A stretch of DNA of 12,994 bases from Bacteroidetes bacterium 4572_112 (GTDB lineage Bacteria; Bacteroidota; Bacteroidia; Bacteroidales; UBA1556): assembly GCA_002254285.1 (NCBI GenBank), contig NIUZ01000025.1:1-12994 (forward strand). The letters are read 5' to 3'. The notes beneath the pieces are model-generated. The model did not search any database and was not told the origin of the DNA. It saw only the letters and a list, made by a program, of their open reading frames with translations. The position numbers and the translations under genes were made by a program. How positions within the stretch are numbered: position 1 is the first letter of the stretch; each line of letters starts with the position of its first letter. This document shows positions 1 through 7,221 of the stretch, one piece after another.

Positions 1-949
1 TTTTCTTTTTATTTCCCAAGGGGATAATACCGCCAGCGGCAATACTCAACTTTGTGTCAGGAATTATTTTATTAATATCAATCTCGTTTGAATAACCTAT
101 GCCATTGCATTTAGGACAAGCACCATAAGGAGAGTTGAAACTAAAATTATTTGGCTCAGGCTCATTATAGGCAATACCTGTATCAACACACATAAGATTG
201 CGGCTATAATGACGCACCTCTTGAGTATCGTGATTCATAATCAAAAGCATACCTTTACCTGCTGACATGGTTTGCTCAATGGATTTACTTAGTCTAGTTT
301 CTATGCCTTCGCTTACTTTTATTCTGTCAACAACCAGCTCAATATCATGAGTTTTGTATCTATCGAGCTTCATACCGAACTCTATTTCGCGAAGCTCACC
401 ATCAACTCTAACTCTGCTATAACCTTGCTTTCGCTGCTGTTCAAAAACCTCTCTATAATGACCTTTTCTACCTTTTACCAAAGGAGCAAGTAGGAGTATC
501 TTTTTGTCAGAAAAGTCATTTAAAATTTGCTCTAGGATTTGCTTATCGGTATATTGCACCATCTTTTTGTTGGTGTTATACGAATAGGCATCAGCCACAC
601 GAGCATAAAGCAAACGAAGAAAATCGTAGACCTCAGTAACAGTTCCTACTGTAGAGCGGGGATTTTTATTGGTTGTTTTTTGTTCAATTGAAATTACAGG
701 ACTCAATCCAGTGATTTTATCCACATCGGGGCGCTCAATATTGCCAATAAACTGGCGAGCATAGGCCGAAAATGTTTCCATATATCGCCTTTGTCCTTCG
801 GCATAAATAGTATCAAAGGCAAGGCTTGATTTGCCGCTACCACTTAAGCCAGTTACAACTACTAATTGCTGACGAGGAATACTTATATTTACATTCTTAA
901 GATTATGTGCTCTAGCACCTTCAACCACTAATAAATCATCATTTGCCAT
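1..949 (-). CDS. uvrA: UvrA, excinuclease ABC subunit A (N-terminal part, runs off the left edge)
   Basis: UvrA is the damage-sensing ATPase of nucleotide excision repair; as a dimer it loads UvrB onto lesions in cytoplasmic DNA. About 316 codons are visible and the C-terminal two thirds lie outside the window. After the start MANDDLLVVEGARAHNLKNV comes Walker A of the first ABC module (GLSGSGKSS, residues 34-42). It is followed by the family signature FDTIYAEGQRRY and by SAYARQF, then the UvrB-binding and signature-domain region, then the first zinc module at residues 254-281. That module has C254, C278 and C281, but T257 stands where E. coli has the second Cys. The ATG at 949-947 is chosen because it begins the conserved N-terminus. 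It lies 12 bp after the stop of the upstream transglycosylase gene, so the two are probably co-transcribed. No Shine-Dalgarno is visible. Identification is very secure. Confidence 0.97.
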   Translation of the reverse strand, partial: MANDDLLVVEGARAHNLKNVNISIPRQQLVVVTGLSGSGKSSLAFDTIYAEGQRRYMETFSAYARQFIGNIERPDVDKITGLSPVISIEQKTTNKNPRSTVGTVTEVYDFLRLLYARVADAYSYNTNKKMVQYTDKQILEQILNDFSDKKILLLAPLVKGRKGHYREVFEQQRKQGYSRVRVDGELREIEFGMKLDRYKTHDIELVVDRIKVSEGIETRLSKSIEQTMSAGKGMLLIMNHDTQEVRHYSRNLMCVDTGIAYNEPEPNNFSFNSPYGACPKCNGIGYSNEIDINKIIPDTKLSIAAGGIIPLGNKKK

Positions 950-961
950 AGGAAATATCTA

Positions 962-1945
962 TTATTTTGCTTCTCCAAAAACACCAAGAACAGTTTTTAG
1001 CTTATGTTTCATAGCTTCATAATTGCTCATGCTTTCCATGGGTAAATTAATATTATAAGTTCTTGCGCTACTATTATTTAATGAAGAGCGGCGCAGCCAA
1101 GGATTCAATTCTTTGAGCATACCATAAGATATATTATAGTTTTCGGCAAAATCACCCCATGATGCTACGCTGCTATCAACAGCAACAGTGTATGTTTCCA
1201 AAGGTGGAAAAAGATCAACTTCACGAAGCTGAAAACCATATTTTGATGGCTGCTCAAAAATCGCTTTTATGGATAAAATACGATATACGTACCGCGCGGT
1301 TTCTGAATTTAGAGAAAGGTCGTAGTAATTATCAACTTTTTGAGCATTCAATTGCTTTTGAATACCACTCATTCCTCTATTATAAGAAGCCGCCACTAAA
1401 GTCCAATTACCGAAGCGCTTATATGCATCATTCAGATATTCGCAAGCAGCCTGTGTAGCATTTTCTACATTATATCTTTCGTCAATATCCTTATTAACAG
1501 TGAGATTATACTCCTTAGCTGTGGAAGTCATAAACTGCCAAAAGCCACGAGCACCTGCAGGAGAAACTACATTCTCAAGTCCGCTTTCTATAAGTGCTAG
1601 GTATTTAAAATCATTGGGAATATTATTCTTTTCAAGGATAGGCTCTATGATAGGGAACCAGCGATTTGCTCTTTTAAAAAGTAGTAAAGTATTTGAATGC
1701 CAGTATGCATTTTTAAGAATTTCCTTCTCTAATTTCTCGCTAACAAAATATAAGTTCAAAGGAGCTTTTTCTCCTGCCAAGTCAATCATTATTGGCATTG
1801 GAGGATTAAAAACCTTATAATCTGTCTTATAAGTTTCGTAATAACCTTTTTGTGGTTTATCGTCAGTAGTTGTCGAAAAAGTAAAAACGGCAATAGCTAT
1901 AAATAAAACAGCTACTGTGGATATATAAATTGCAATATTACGCAT
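962..1945 (-). CDS. Lytic transglycosylase, SLT/MltD-like, with degenerate C-terminal LysM-like domain
   Basis: A 327-residue murein lytic transglycosylase predicted to cleave peptidoglycan glycan strands with 1,6-anhydro ring formation, acting outside the inner membrane. Residues 4-23 form a hydrophobic signal or anchor segment. The SLT (goose-lysozyme-like) domain spans about 95-235: ALIESG with the catalytic glutamate E120, then AGARGFWQFM (130-139), then AASYNRG (185-191), all standard family motifs. Residues about 252-302 resemble a LysM peptidoglycan-binding repeat (YTVAVDSS...NPWLRRSSL...YNINLP), diverged from the usual YTVKxGDTL pattern. It is the first gene of the minus-strand pair with uvrA 12 bp downstream and probably provides the transcript start for both. 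The ATG at 1945-1943 puts the hydrophobic segment right at the N-terminus. No obvious lipobox Cys is present, so it is either cleaved or anchored by its N-terminal helix. Confidence 0.93.
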   Translation of the reverse strand: MRNIAIYISTVAVLFIAIAVFTFSTTTDDKPQKGYYETYKTDYKVFNPPMPIMIDLAGEKAPLNLYFVSEKLEKEILKNAYWHSNTLLLFKRANRWFPIIEPILEKNNIPNDFKYLALIESGLENVVSPAGARGFWQFMTSTAKEYNLTVNKDIDERYNVENATQAACEYLNDAYKRFGNWTLVAASYNRGMSGIQKQLNAQKVDNYYDLSLNSETARYVYRILSIKAIFEQPSKYGFQLREVDLFPPLETYTVAVDSSVASWGDFAENYNISYGMLKELNPWLRRSSLNNSSARTYNINLPMESMSNYEAMKHKLKTVLGVFGEAK

Positions 1946-2261
1946 ATGAGTATTCGTCTTGATAAGAATGATTTACAGAAAAATATTTGTTTATTTTTTC
2001 ATAAAATATAATATTGCAAAGTAAATAAAAATAACACATAGATTAAGATTCATTTTGTTAATACTTGTTTGAAAAAACAATAATATTAGCAACATATTTT
2101 TTTACTTTTACGAAATATATAATTTTGACAGATAATATATAGAGTAATATTATCATTCTATTATTATAATCACATTTATTAGTGTCTATAATTATGATTT
2201 AGAACCAAATAGGTGTAATTGTCATTGAGGTAAATTAATTAGAAACAACAAAATCACTATA
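1946..2261. other. Divergent AT-rich intergenic region
   Basis: 316 bp separate the minus-strand transglycosylase-uvrA pair from the plus-strand exonuclease operon, so promoters for both directions should lie here. The stretch is very AT-rich, has no plausible gene on either strand and no strong hairpin. For the plus strand the best candidate is an exact -7 match at 2120-2127 (listed separately). For the minus strand the nearest match is TTACTTTG (2024-2017 read leftward), one mismatch from TAnnTTTG, without a convincing -33 element. Confidence 0.6.
2120..2127 (+). promoter_or_regulatory. Candidate Bacteroidota -7 promoter element for the exonuclease operon
   Basis: TAATTTTG matches the Bacteroidota sigma-ABfr -7 consensus TAnnTTTG exactly and lies about 135 bp upstream of the exonuclease start. 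A good -33 TTG at the usual 19-21 bp spacing is not visible. A TTGTTTG at 2065-2071 is too far away. In such AT-rich DNA a chance match is quite possible. Confidence 0.3.
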
Positions 2262-3074
2262 ATGAAATTAAATTTAGGAAAGGCTTTAGTGTTTTTCGAT
2301 TTAGAAACCACAGGAATAAATGCTGCAAAAGACAGAATAGTTGAGATAGCATTGCTTAAAGTTATGCCTGATGGCAGTGAGCATAAGCTAGAACAAAGAA
2401 TAAATCCTGAGATAAAAATACCTAGACAAACATCAAATATTCATGGAATATTTGATGAAGATGTAAAGGATATGCCAACATTTAAGGAATATGCTCCTAC
2501 GGTATTAAAATTTATTGATAATTCGGATTTGGCAGGATATAATTCCAACAGATTTGATGTGCCATTGCTGGTAGAGGAATTTATGCGTGCAGGCTTTGAT
2601 TTTGATATGAAAAACCGCCGACTTATTGATGTGCAAACCATTTTTATGAAAATGGAACAGAGAACATTAAGCGCAGCAAATAAGTTTTATTTGGGTACTA
2701 AGTTAGAGAATGCACATTCGGCAATGGCTGATGTACAAGCAACTTACGATGTATTTAAAGCTCAGCTCGATAAATATAAGGAAATAGCTTACGAAGATAG
2801 AAAAGGGAATCTAAGCTACCCAGTAGTTAATGATATGAAAGAGCTTGCTAAATTTGCTACTTTCACCCGTAATGTTGACCTAGCTGGGCAAATTGTTTAT
2901 GATGATAATGAGCAAGTTGTGTTCAATTTTGGTAAGCATAAAGGCAAAAAAGTTAGTGATATTCTTAAAAAGGAACCTAATTATTTTGATTGGATGATGA
3001 AGGCTGATTTCCCTGCATATACTAAGAAGGTATTGACAGAAATTAAGCTTCAAAACTTTAATATGGGTAAATAG
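2262..3074 (+). CDS. DEDDh 3'-5' exonuclease (DnaQ/ExoX-like) with ExoX-like C-terminal domain
   Basis: A 270-residue 3'-5' exonuclease of the DnaQ (pol III epsilon) superfamily. ExoI is FFDLETTG with D13 and E15, ExoII is NRFDVPLL with D99, and ExoIII is AHSAMADVQAT with H152 and D157, so all five DEDDh metal and catalytic residues are present. The core covers about 8-170. A second small domain at about 218-258 (FNFGKHKGKKVSDI, then PNYFDWMMKADF) matches the C-terminal domain found in ExoX-like nucleases and thought to help bind nucleic acid. It is therefore more likely a stand-alone repair or processing exonuclease than the replicative proofreading subunit. It is the first gene of the packed plus-strand run; the lysozyme gene starts 7 bp after its TAG. 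The ATG start lies directly before the conserved core. Confidence 0.93.
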   Translation: MKLNLGKALVFFDLETTGINAAKDRIVEIALLKVMPDGSEHKLEQRINPEIKIPRQTSNIHGIFDEDVKDMPTFKEYAPTVLKFIDNSDLAGYNSNRFDVPLLVEEFMRAGFDFDMKNRRLIDVQTIFMKMEQRTLSAANKFYLGTKLENAHSAMADVQATYDVFKAQLDKYKEIAYEDRKGNLSYPVVNDMKELAKFATFTRNVDLAGQIVYDDNEQVVFNFGKHKGKKVSDILKKEPNYFDWMMKADFPAYTKKVLTEIKLQNFNMGK

Positions 3075-3081
3075 ATTCTGT

Positions 3082-3912
3082 ATGCGTAGGTCGAAATCTA
3101 AGAAAAAACTAAAATTGAAAAATTGGCTTATTATTATAATATTGTCGGTTATTCTTTTGTTAGCATTTGGCTATATTTTTAAACGACCGATAATATATTA
3201 TTCTAAGATATTGTATCATATAATTATACCTAGCGAGCAATATGAAGCTGTGGCTTCGTCAAATACAAAAACAAATTTGTATAGCAAAGTTCAAGTTCCA
3301 TCGGGGGAAGTCTATGGCATTGATATATCACGATATCAGGGAGTTATTAATTGGAAGGTATTGAGTGCTTTTGAGTTTAAATATCATAAAATTGATTTCA
3401 TGTATATAAAAGCCACTGAATCTACCGATTGGGTTGATAAGCGCTATAAATTGAATTGGAAGAACGCTCATAAATATGGATATATAAGAGGTGCATATCA
3501 TTTTTTTGATCCTGATGTAGATTCTAAATCGCAGATGGATAATTTTTTCTCGAAAGTAACATTAAAGAAAGGCGATTTACCTCCAATGCTTGATGTTGAA
3601 AAGGAGAGTAAAATTACAACTAGCGAATATCGTAAAAAAGTGATGGAGTGCTTGCAAATGATGGAAGTACATTACGGAATGCGACCAATGTTATATACTC
3701 ATCAATCGTTTTACGATTCGTATTTTGCAGCAAATGAGTTTAGTGGGTATTCATTATGGATATCGCGATTGAAACAGAGCAAACCCAAGCAGAAGAACTG
3801 GGTAATTTGGCAATTTTCGCATCATGCGGTAGTGCCAGGTATTGACGAATATGTTGATTTCAATGTATTTAATGGCAGCTTGAATGACTTTAAAATATTA
3901 CAAAAGAAATAA
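3082..3912 (+). CDS. Membrane-anchored GH25 lysozyme (N-acetylmuramidase)
   Basis: A 276-residue protein with a very basic N-terminus (RRSKSKKKLKLK), a single transmembrane helix at about 14-33, and a glycoside hydrolase family 25 domain at about 77-272. Family motifs are GIDISRYQG (79-87, D81), MLDVE (169-173, with D171 and the presumed catalytic acid E173), YTHQSFYD, LWISR, VIWQFS, and the closing VDFNVFNG (D259). GH25 enzymes hydrolyse the beta-1,4 bond between MurNAc and GlcNAc. The topology implies a catalytic domain in the periplasm, tethered to the inner membrane. Many GH25 proteins are phage endolysins, but the basic N-in anchor and the lack of phage neighbours argue for a host cell-wall enzyme. 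It follows the exonuclease by 7 bp and precedes the FAH gene by 12 bp, within the probable operon. Confidence 0.93.
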   Translation: MRRSKSKKKLKLKNWLIIIILSVILLLAFGYIFKRPIIYYSKILYHIIIPSEQYEAVASSNTKTNLYSKVQVPSGEVYGIDISRYQGVINWKVLSAFEFKYHKIDFMYIKATESTDWVDKRYKLNWKNAHKYGYIRGAYHFFDPDVDSKSQMDNFFSKVTLKKGDLPPMLDVEKESKITTSEYRKKVMECLQMMEVHYGMRPMLYTHQSFYDSYFAANEFSGYSLWISRLKQSKPKQKNWVIWQFSHHAVVPGIDEYVDFNVFNGSLNDFKILQKK

Positions 3913-3924
3913 AATAGTAGAATT

Positions 3925-4536
3925 ATGAAGATTATTTGTATCGGAAGAAATTATGTAAATCATGCCAAGGAGCTTAATAATCCAGTTCCTGAAATTCCTG
4001 TATGGTTTATGAAACCACAAACATCATTATTAACTAAGAATAAAGATTTTTTTCATCCAGAGTTTTCTCAGGAGATTCATTTCGAAACAGAGCTTGTATA
4101 TCGTATAAATAGAGTAGGTAAGTATATTGAGGAAAAATTTGCTCATACTTATTATGACGCCATAGGAATAGGCTTTGATTTTACTGCCAGAGATTTACAG
4201 AGCGAATTTAAAGCCAAGGGATTGCCTTGGGAACCAGCAAAGAGTTTTGATGGATCAGCACCAATAAGTGAGTTTATTCCTATTGCCGAATTCAATAATT
4301 TGGATAAAATAGAGTTTAGCATGAATAAAAATGGTGAGCCTACACAGCAAGGAATAAGCACTGATATGATATTCTCCATAGATAAAATCATTGCTTATGT
4401 ATCGCAATTTGTAACACTTAAAATAGGAGACTTAATTTATACAGGAACACCAGCAGGAGTTGGCCCTATTGAAATTGGAGATACTTTGCAAGCTTATATT
4501 GGTGAAAAATTAATGCTTACAACTAAGATAAAATAA
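3925..4536 (+). CDS. Fumarylacetoacetate hydrolase (FAH) family protein, acylpyruvase/FAHD1-like
   Basis: A compact, single-domain FAH-fold enzyme of 203 residues, presumably cytoplasmic and Mg2+-dependent. Visible motifs: IICIGRNYVNHAKEL at the N-terminus, PVWFMKPQTSLL (25-36), metal ligands E54 and E56 in HFETELV and D85 in GFDFTARDLQ, K106 in PAKSFDG, and TGTPAGVGPIEIGD (173-186). The short length and the starting motif fit the YcgM/FAHD1 subgroup, whose characterised members hydrolyse acylpyruvates or decarboxylate or tautomerise oxaloacetate; true fumarylacetoacetases are much longer. The precise substrate cannot be read from the sequence. It sits mid-operon; the next gene's TTG start comes one base after its TAA, suggesting translational coupling. 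No aromatic-degradation genes are nearby, which favours a general metabolite-repair role (inference). Confidence 0.92.
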   Translation: MKIICIGRNYVNHAKELNNPVPEIPVWFMKPQTSLLTKNKDFFHPEFSQEIHFETELVYRINRVGKYIEEKFAHTYYDAIGIGFDFTARDLQSEFKAKGLPWEPAKSFDGSAPISEFIPIAEFNNLDKIEFSMNKNGEPTQQGISTDMIFSIDKIIAYVSQFVTLKIGDLIYTGTPAGVGPIEIGDTLQAYIGEKLMLTTKIK

Positions 4537-4537
4537 A

Positions 4538-5434
4538 TTGAATAAAATATCTCACATACTATTGGGTATTGCACTTTTATTTTCCATAATAAAGAGTGAA
4601 GCTCAAATATTGCCTCCGAGTGATCAGCTTGATACAGCCAAACTGTATACTGTTGGAATCATTGGAGGTTCATTTTATGTGGGCTCGGTAGTGGGGTTGA
4701 ATTACGCATGGTATAAGGACTATGATAGATCGGCCTGGCATTCGTTCAACGATAATGGCGAATGGTGTCAGATGGACAAGATAGGACATATGGGTACATC
4801 TTATTACCTTGGCAAGGTTGGTTACGATTTGCTGCGTTATTCTGGAATATCGCACAAAAAATCGACTTTTTATGGTGGAAGTTTTGGTTTCCTATACCTT
4901 ACATCCATTGAAATGCTTGATGCTTATAGCACAAATTGGGGTTTCTCTTGGGGCGATGTAATGGCAAATGCTAGTGGCTCGGCCTTATTTATCGGTCAGT
5001 CGTTAATATGGAAGGAGCAACGCATAAGCATGAAATACAGCTTCCATACCACACCCTATGCACAAATGCAACCTAATCTCTTGGGTAGCAGTCTGCCAGA
5101 GCAAATGCTTAAAGACTATAATGGTCAGTCGCTTTGGTTTAGTGCCAATGTGTACAGCTTTCTACCCAAGGATACTTGGTTCCCAAAATGGCTGAATATA
5201 GCTGTGGGATATGGTGCCGAAGAGATGGTAGGAGCTTTTGCAAACTCTAATAAATACAGCCAATACAGTAGGTATAGGCAATATTATATATCACTAGATG
5301 TTGATTGGACAAGGATTCCAACAAGGTCTAAGTTCTTAAAATCTTTCTTTAATATTATAAGTTTCGTAAAATTTCCGGCACCTGCCATAGAGTTTAGCAA
5401 TGGCGGTACGGTTTTTCATGCAATCTATTATTAA
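4538..5434 (+). CDS. DUF2279 family exported protein of unknown function (TTG start)
   Basis: A 298-residue protein whose centre matches my memory of DUF2279, described as predicted periplasmic (lipo)proteins; function unknown. A signal peptide covers 1-22, with likely cleavage SEA|Q, and lacks a lipobox Cys. Conserved-looking polar residues lie in a hydrophobic setting: MDKIGHMGTSYY (79-90), TSIEMLDAYS (122-131, E125, D128) and GFSWGDVMANASG (135-147, D139). The C-terminal half (about 165-298) is rich in aromatic and beta-type segments and ends in IYY, as in small outer-membrane-associated proteins. The start must be TTG at 4538: it lies one base after the previous stop, and the first in-frame ATG would remove the signal peptide and much of the conserved region. 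The next gene also uses TTG, 14 bp downstream. Confidence 0.8.
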   Translation: MNKISHILLGIALLFSIIKSEAQILPPSDQLDTAKLYTVGIIGGSFYVGSVVGLNYAWYKDYDRSAWHSFNDNGEWCQMDKIGHMGTSYYLGKVGYDLLRYSGISHKKSTFYGGSFGFLYLTSIEMLDAYSTNWGFSWGDVMANASGSALFIGQSLIWKEQRISMKYSFHTTPYAQMQPNLLGSSLPEQMLKDYNGQSLWFSANVYSFLPKDTWFPKWLNIAVGYGAEEMVGAFANSNKYSQYSRYRQYYISLDVDWTRIPTRSKFLKSFFNIISFVKFPAPAIEFSNGGTVFHAIYY

Positions 5435-5448
5435 TAACATATAAAGCT

Positions 5449-6846
5449 TTGTCAGATAACACAATAAATAAAAATTATTATAGCCTTAGGCAAATACTGG
5501 AGAGTGTAAGCAACGTAATAAAAGGTGCTTATACTCAGCCGTATTGGATAAAGGCAGAGATGATAAAGCTTAATCATTATCCCAAAAGTGGGCATTGCTA
5601 TCCCGACTTGGTGGAGAAAGGTAATGGCAAGATAAAAGCTCAAATGCGATCAACATTATGGAGTGGAAATTATGAGAAGATAAATTCTAAATTTCGTAAA
5701 ATTACTGGCCGTGAGCTTAATGATGATATGAATATACTGTTTCTTGCAGAAGTGAAATTTGATGCTATCTATGGTTTTTCGTTGAATATAATTGATATAG
5801 ATGCTGACTATGAGTTAGGAGTGCTAGCTAAAGCAAAGAATGACTGTATTTTAAAGCTTAAGAAAGAAGGCATTTATGATAACAACAGACAGCTTAAATT
5901 GCCACTATTGCCTCAACGAATAGCTGTGATTTCTGATGAAACAAGCAAAGGGTATAAAGATTTTAGAAGCATAATAGACAATAATACAAGAGGATATAAG
6001 TTCTTTTATATGTTGTTTCCATCATTATTGCAAGGCGATGCGGCTGTGGGTACAATGATAAATCAGCTGAGGCAAATAAAGAAATTAAAACATCATTTCG
6101 ACCTAGTGGCAATTATAAGAGGTGGTGGTGGAGATGTTGGAATGGATTGTTATAATAGATATGAATTGGCTGCTGAAGTAGCAAATTTTCCGTTGCCAAT
6201 AATTAGTGGTATTGGGCATTCTACCAACGAAACAGTGGTAGAAATGGTTGCTCATTATAATCCAATTACACCTACTGATTTGGCTTATTTATTGCAGCAA
6301 AAATTTGATAATAATGCAGTTAATATTAGCGACTATCAGGGTATAGTAGAGGGATTTACTAAAGATTATATGAATGAAAAGATTAGTGTGATAAATAATC
6401 AAACTAATTATGTAATTAATAAATCGAAGGAACTATTAAACCAACAAAATAGCATATTACAATCGCTTAAGCAAACGACAATATTTTCGGCACGAACGCT
6501 AATAAGTTCACAGTCTAATAGTATTGTTCATATTAGCAATAAGTATAAATTTGCTATTCAGAAAAGGCTATCGTTGGAAGAGCATAAAATTGATAGAAAC
6601 ACTAAATCAATTTATAGTATTGCCAAGAATTTATTGATAAACCAAAATCAGAAGATTAAGTTTGTTGGAGAAAAAATCGAATTACTTAAACCAGACAATT
6701 TATTAAAGAAAGGTTATAGTTATAATACCATAAAAGGTAAGATTATTACCAATTTGGATAATATAAAAATAGGAGATAAGCTAATAACGAAAACCTATAG
6801 CGGAGAAATTGAAAGTGAAATAAAGAAAATCAAGAAATATGACTAA
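5449..6846 (+). CDS. xseA: Exonuclease VII large subunit XseA (TTG start)
   Basis: The 465-residue catalytic subunit of exonuclease VII, which degrades single-stranded DNA from both ends to oligonucleotides. Regions: N-terminal OB-fold (about 10-122, starting YYSLRQILESV and PYWIKAEM); the nuclease core (about 125-285), with LPQRIAVISDETS (154-166), KDF (D171), IIRGGGG (222-228, R224) and SGIGHSTNE (253-261, H257); a long coiled-coil region (about 300-410) for XseB binding; and a C-terminal LLKKGYSYN...GDKL segment typical of the family. Of four residues reported essential in E. coli XseA (D155, R205, H238, D241), the last is Asn here (N260). The TTG start is needed to keep the conserved YSL motif near the N-terminus; no ATG lies near. 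xseB overlaps its end by 8 bp, indicating translational coupling. Confidence 0.95.
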   Translation: MSDNTINKNYYSLRQILESVSNVIKGAYTQPYWIKAEMIKLNHYPKSGHCYPDLVEKGNGKIKAQMRSTLWSGNYEKINSKFRKITGRELNDDMNILFLAEVKFDAIYGFSLNIIDIDADYELGVLAKAKNDCILKLKKEGIYDNNRQLKLPLLPQRIAVISDETSKGYKDFRSIIDNNTRGYKFFYMLFPSLLQGDAAVGTMINQLRQIKKLKHHFDLVAIIRGGGGDVGMDCYNRYELAAEVANFPLPIISGIGHSTNETVVEMVAHYNPITPTDLAYLLQQKFDNNAVNISDYQGIVEGFTKDYMNEKISVINNQTNYVINKSKELLNQQNSILQSLKQTTIFSARTLISSQSNSIVHISNKYKFAIQKRLSLEEHKIDRNTKSIYSIAKNLLINQNQKIKFVGEKIELLKPDNLLKKGYSYNTIKGKIITNLDNIKIGDKLITKTYSGEIESEIKKIKKYD

Positions 6847-7045
6847 AGAGAATTTGAAATACGATGATGCAATGCTAGAGCTAGAAGAACTAGTACGCGA
6901 GATGGAATATGGCGAAATATCTGTTGACGAATTATCCGAAAAGATAAAGAGATCAGCATTTCTTATAAAGTATTGTAAATCAAAGCTAAAAAGCACTGAA
7001 GAGGACGTTGCCGAGATAATTAAAGAAATGTCGGAAGAAGGTTAA
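6839..7045 (+). CDS. xseB: Exonuclease VII small subunit XseB
   Basis: A 68-residue helical protein with the classical family signature: YDDAMLELEELVREMEYGEISVDELSEKI (residues 8-36) followed by a second charged helix, YCKSKLKSTEEDVAEI. XseB forms helical hairpins that bind along the XseA coiled coil to build the exonuclease VII holoenzyme; several small subunits attach per large subunit. The ATG at 6839 lies within the last codons of xseA (8-bp overlap, different frame), the usual arrangement for coupled, stoichiometric expression. The length matches the family norm of about 60-85 residues. It is the last gene of the packed run; 176 bp follow before prmA. Confidence 0.96.
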   Translation: MTKENLKYDDAMLELEELVREMEYGEISVDELSEKIKRSAFLIKYCKSKLKSTEEDVAEIIKEMSEEG

Positions 7046-7097
7046 AATCCTATTAATAAGTATTTGACAATAAGCTAGAATAAAGCTTTATTATTAA

Positions 7098-7105
7098 TAT
7101 TTTTG
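7098..7105 (+). promoter_or_regulatory. Candidate -7 promoter element upstream of prmA
   Basis: TATTTTTG is an exact match to the Bacteroidota -7 consensus TAnnTTTG, 116 bp before the prmA start and within the 176-bp gap that breaks the otherwise tight gene packing. A TTTG at 7063-7066 is about 10 bp further away than the usual -33 position, so support is weak. Confidence 0.28.
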
Positions 7106-7221
7106 ATAGATTAAGGTATATTCTTTACTGAAGTAATTAATTATAATAAAACTCCATTATTGAATATTTATACATTATTGGTATTATACAAACTACCTAA
7201 TAAATACAAAATTATAAGCAC

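Noticed and set aside
1159..1820. Two open frames on the plus strand (1159-1458 and 1500-1820)
   Set aside because: Both lie fully inside the well-supported lytic transglycosylase gene on the other strand and show no recognisable protein features.
3082..3912. GH25 lysozyme as a sign of a prophage remnant
   Set aside because: The protein has an N-terminal membrane anchor, sits within a housekeeping operon, and there are no phage structural, holin or integrase genes nearby.
6781..6996. Minus-strand open frame of 71 codons across the xseA/xseB junction
   Set aside because: It is antisense to two confidently identified genes and its Ser-rich translation looks like a shadow of their codons.
7069..7092. 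Possible terminator after xseB (AATAAGCT / AGCTTTATT arms, T-run at 7100-7104)
   Set aside because: The stem is short, nearly all A-T and has a bulge; the T-run starts 8 bases after the stem. Too weak to call.
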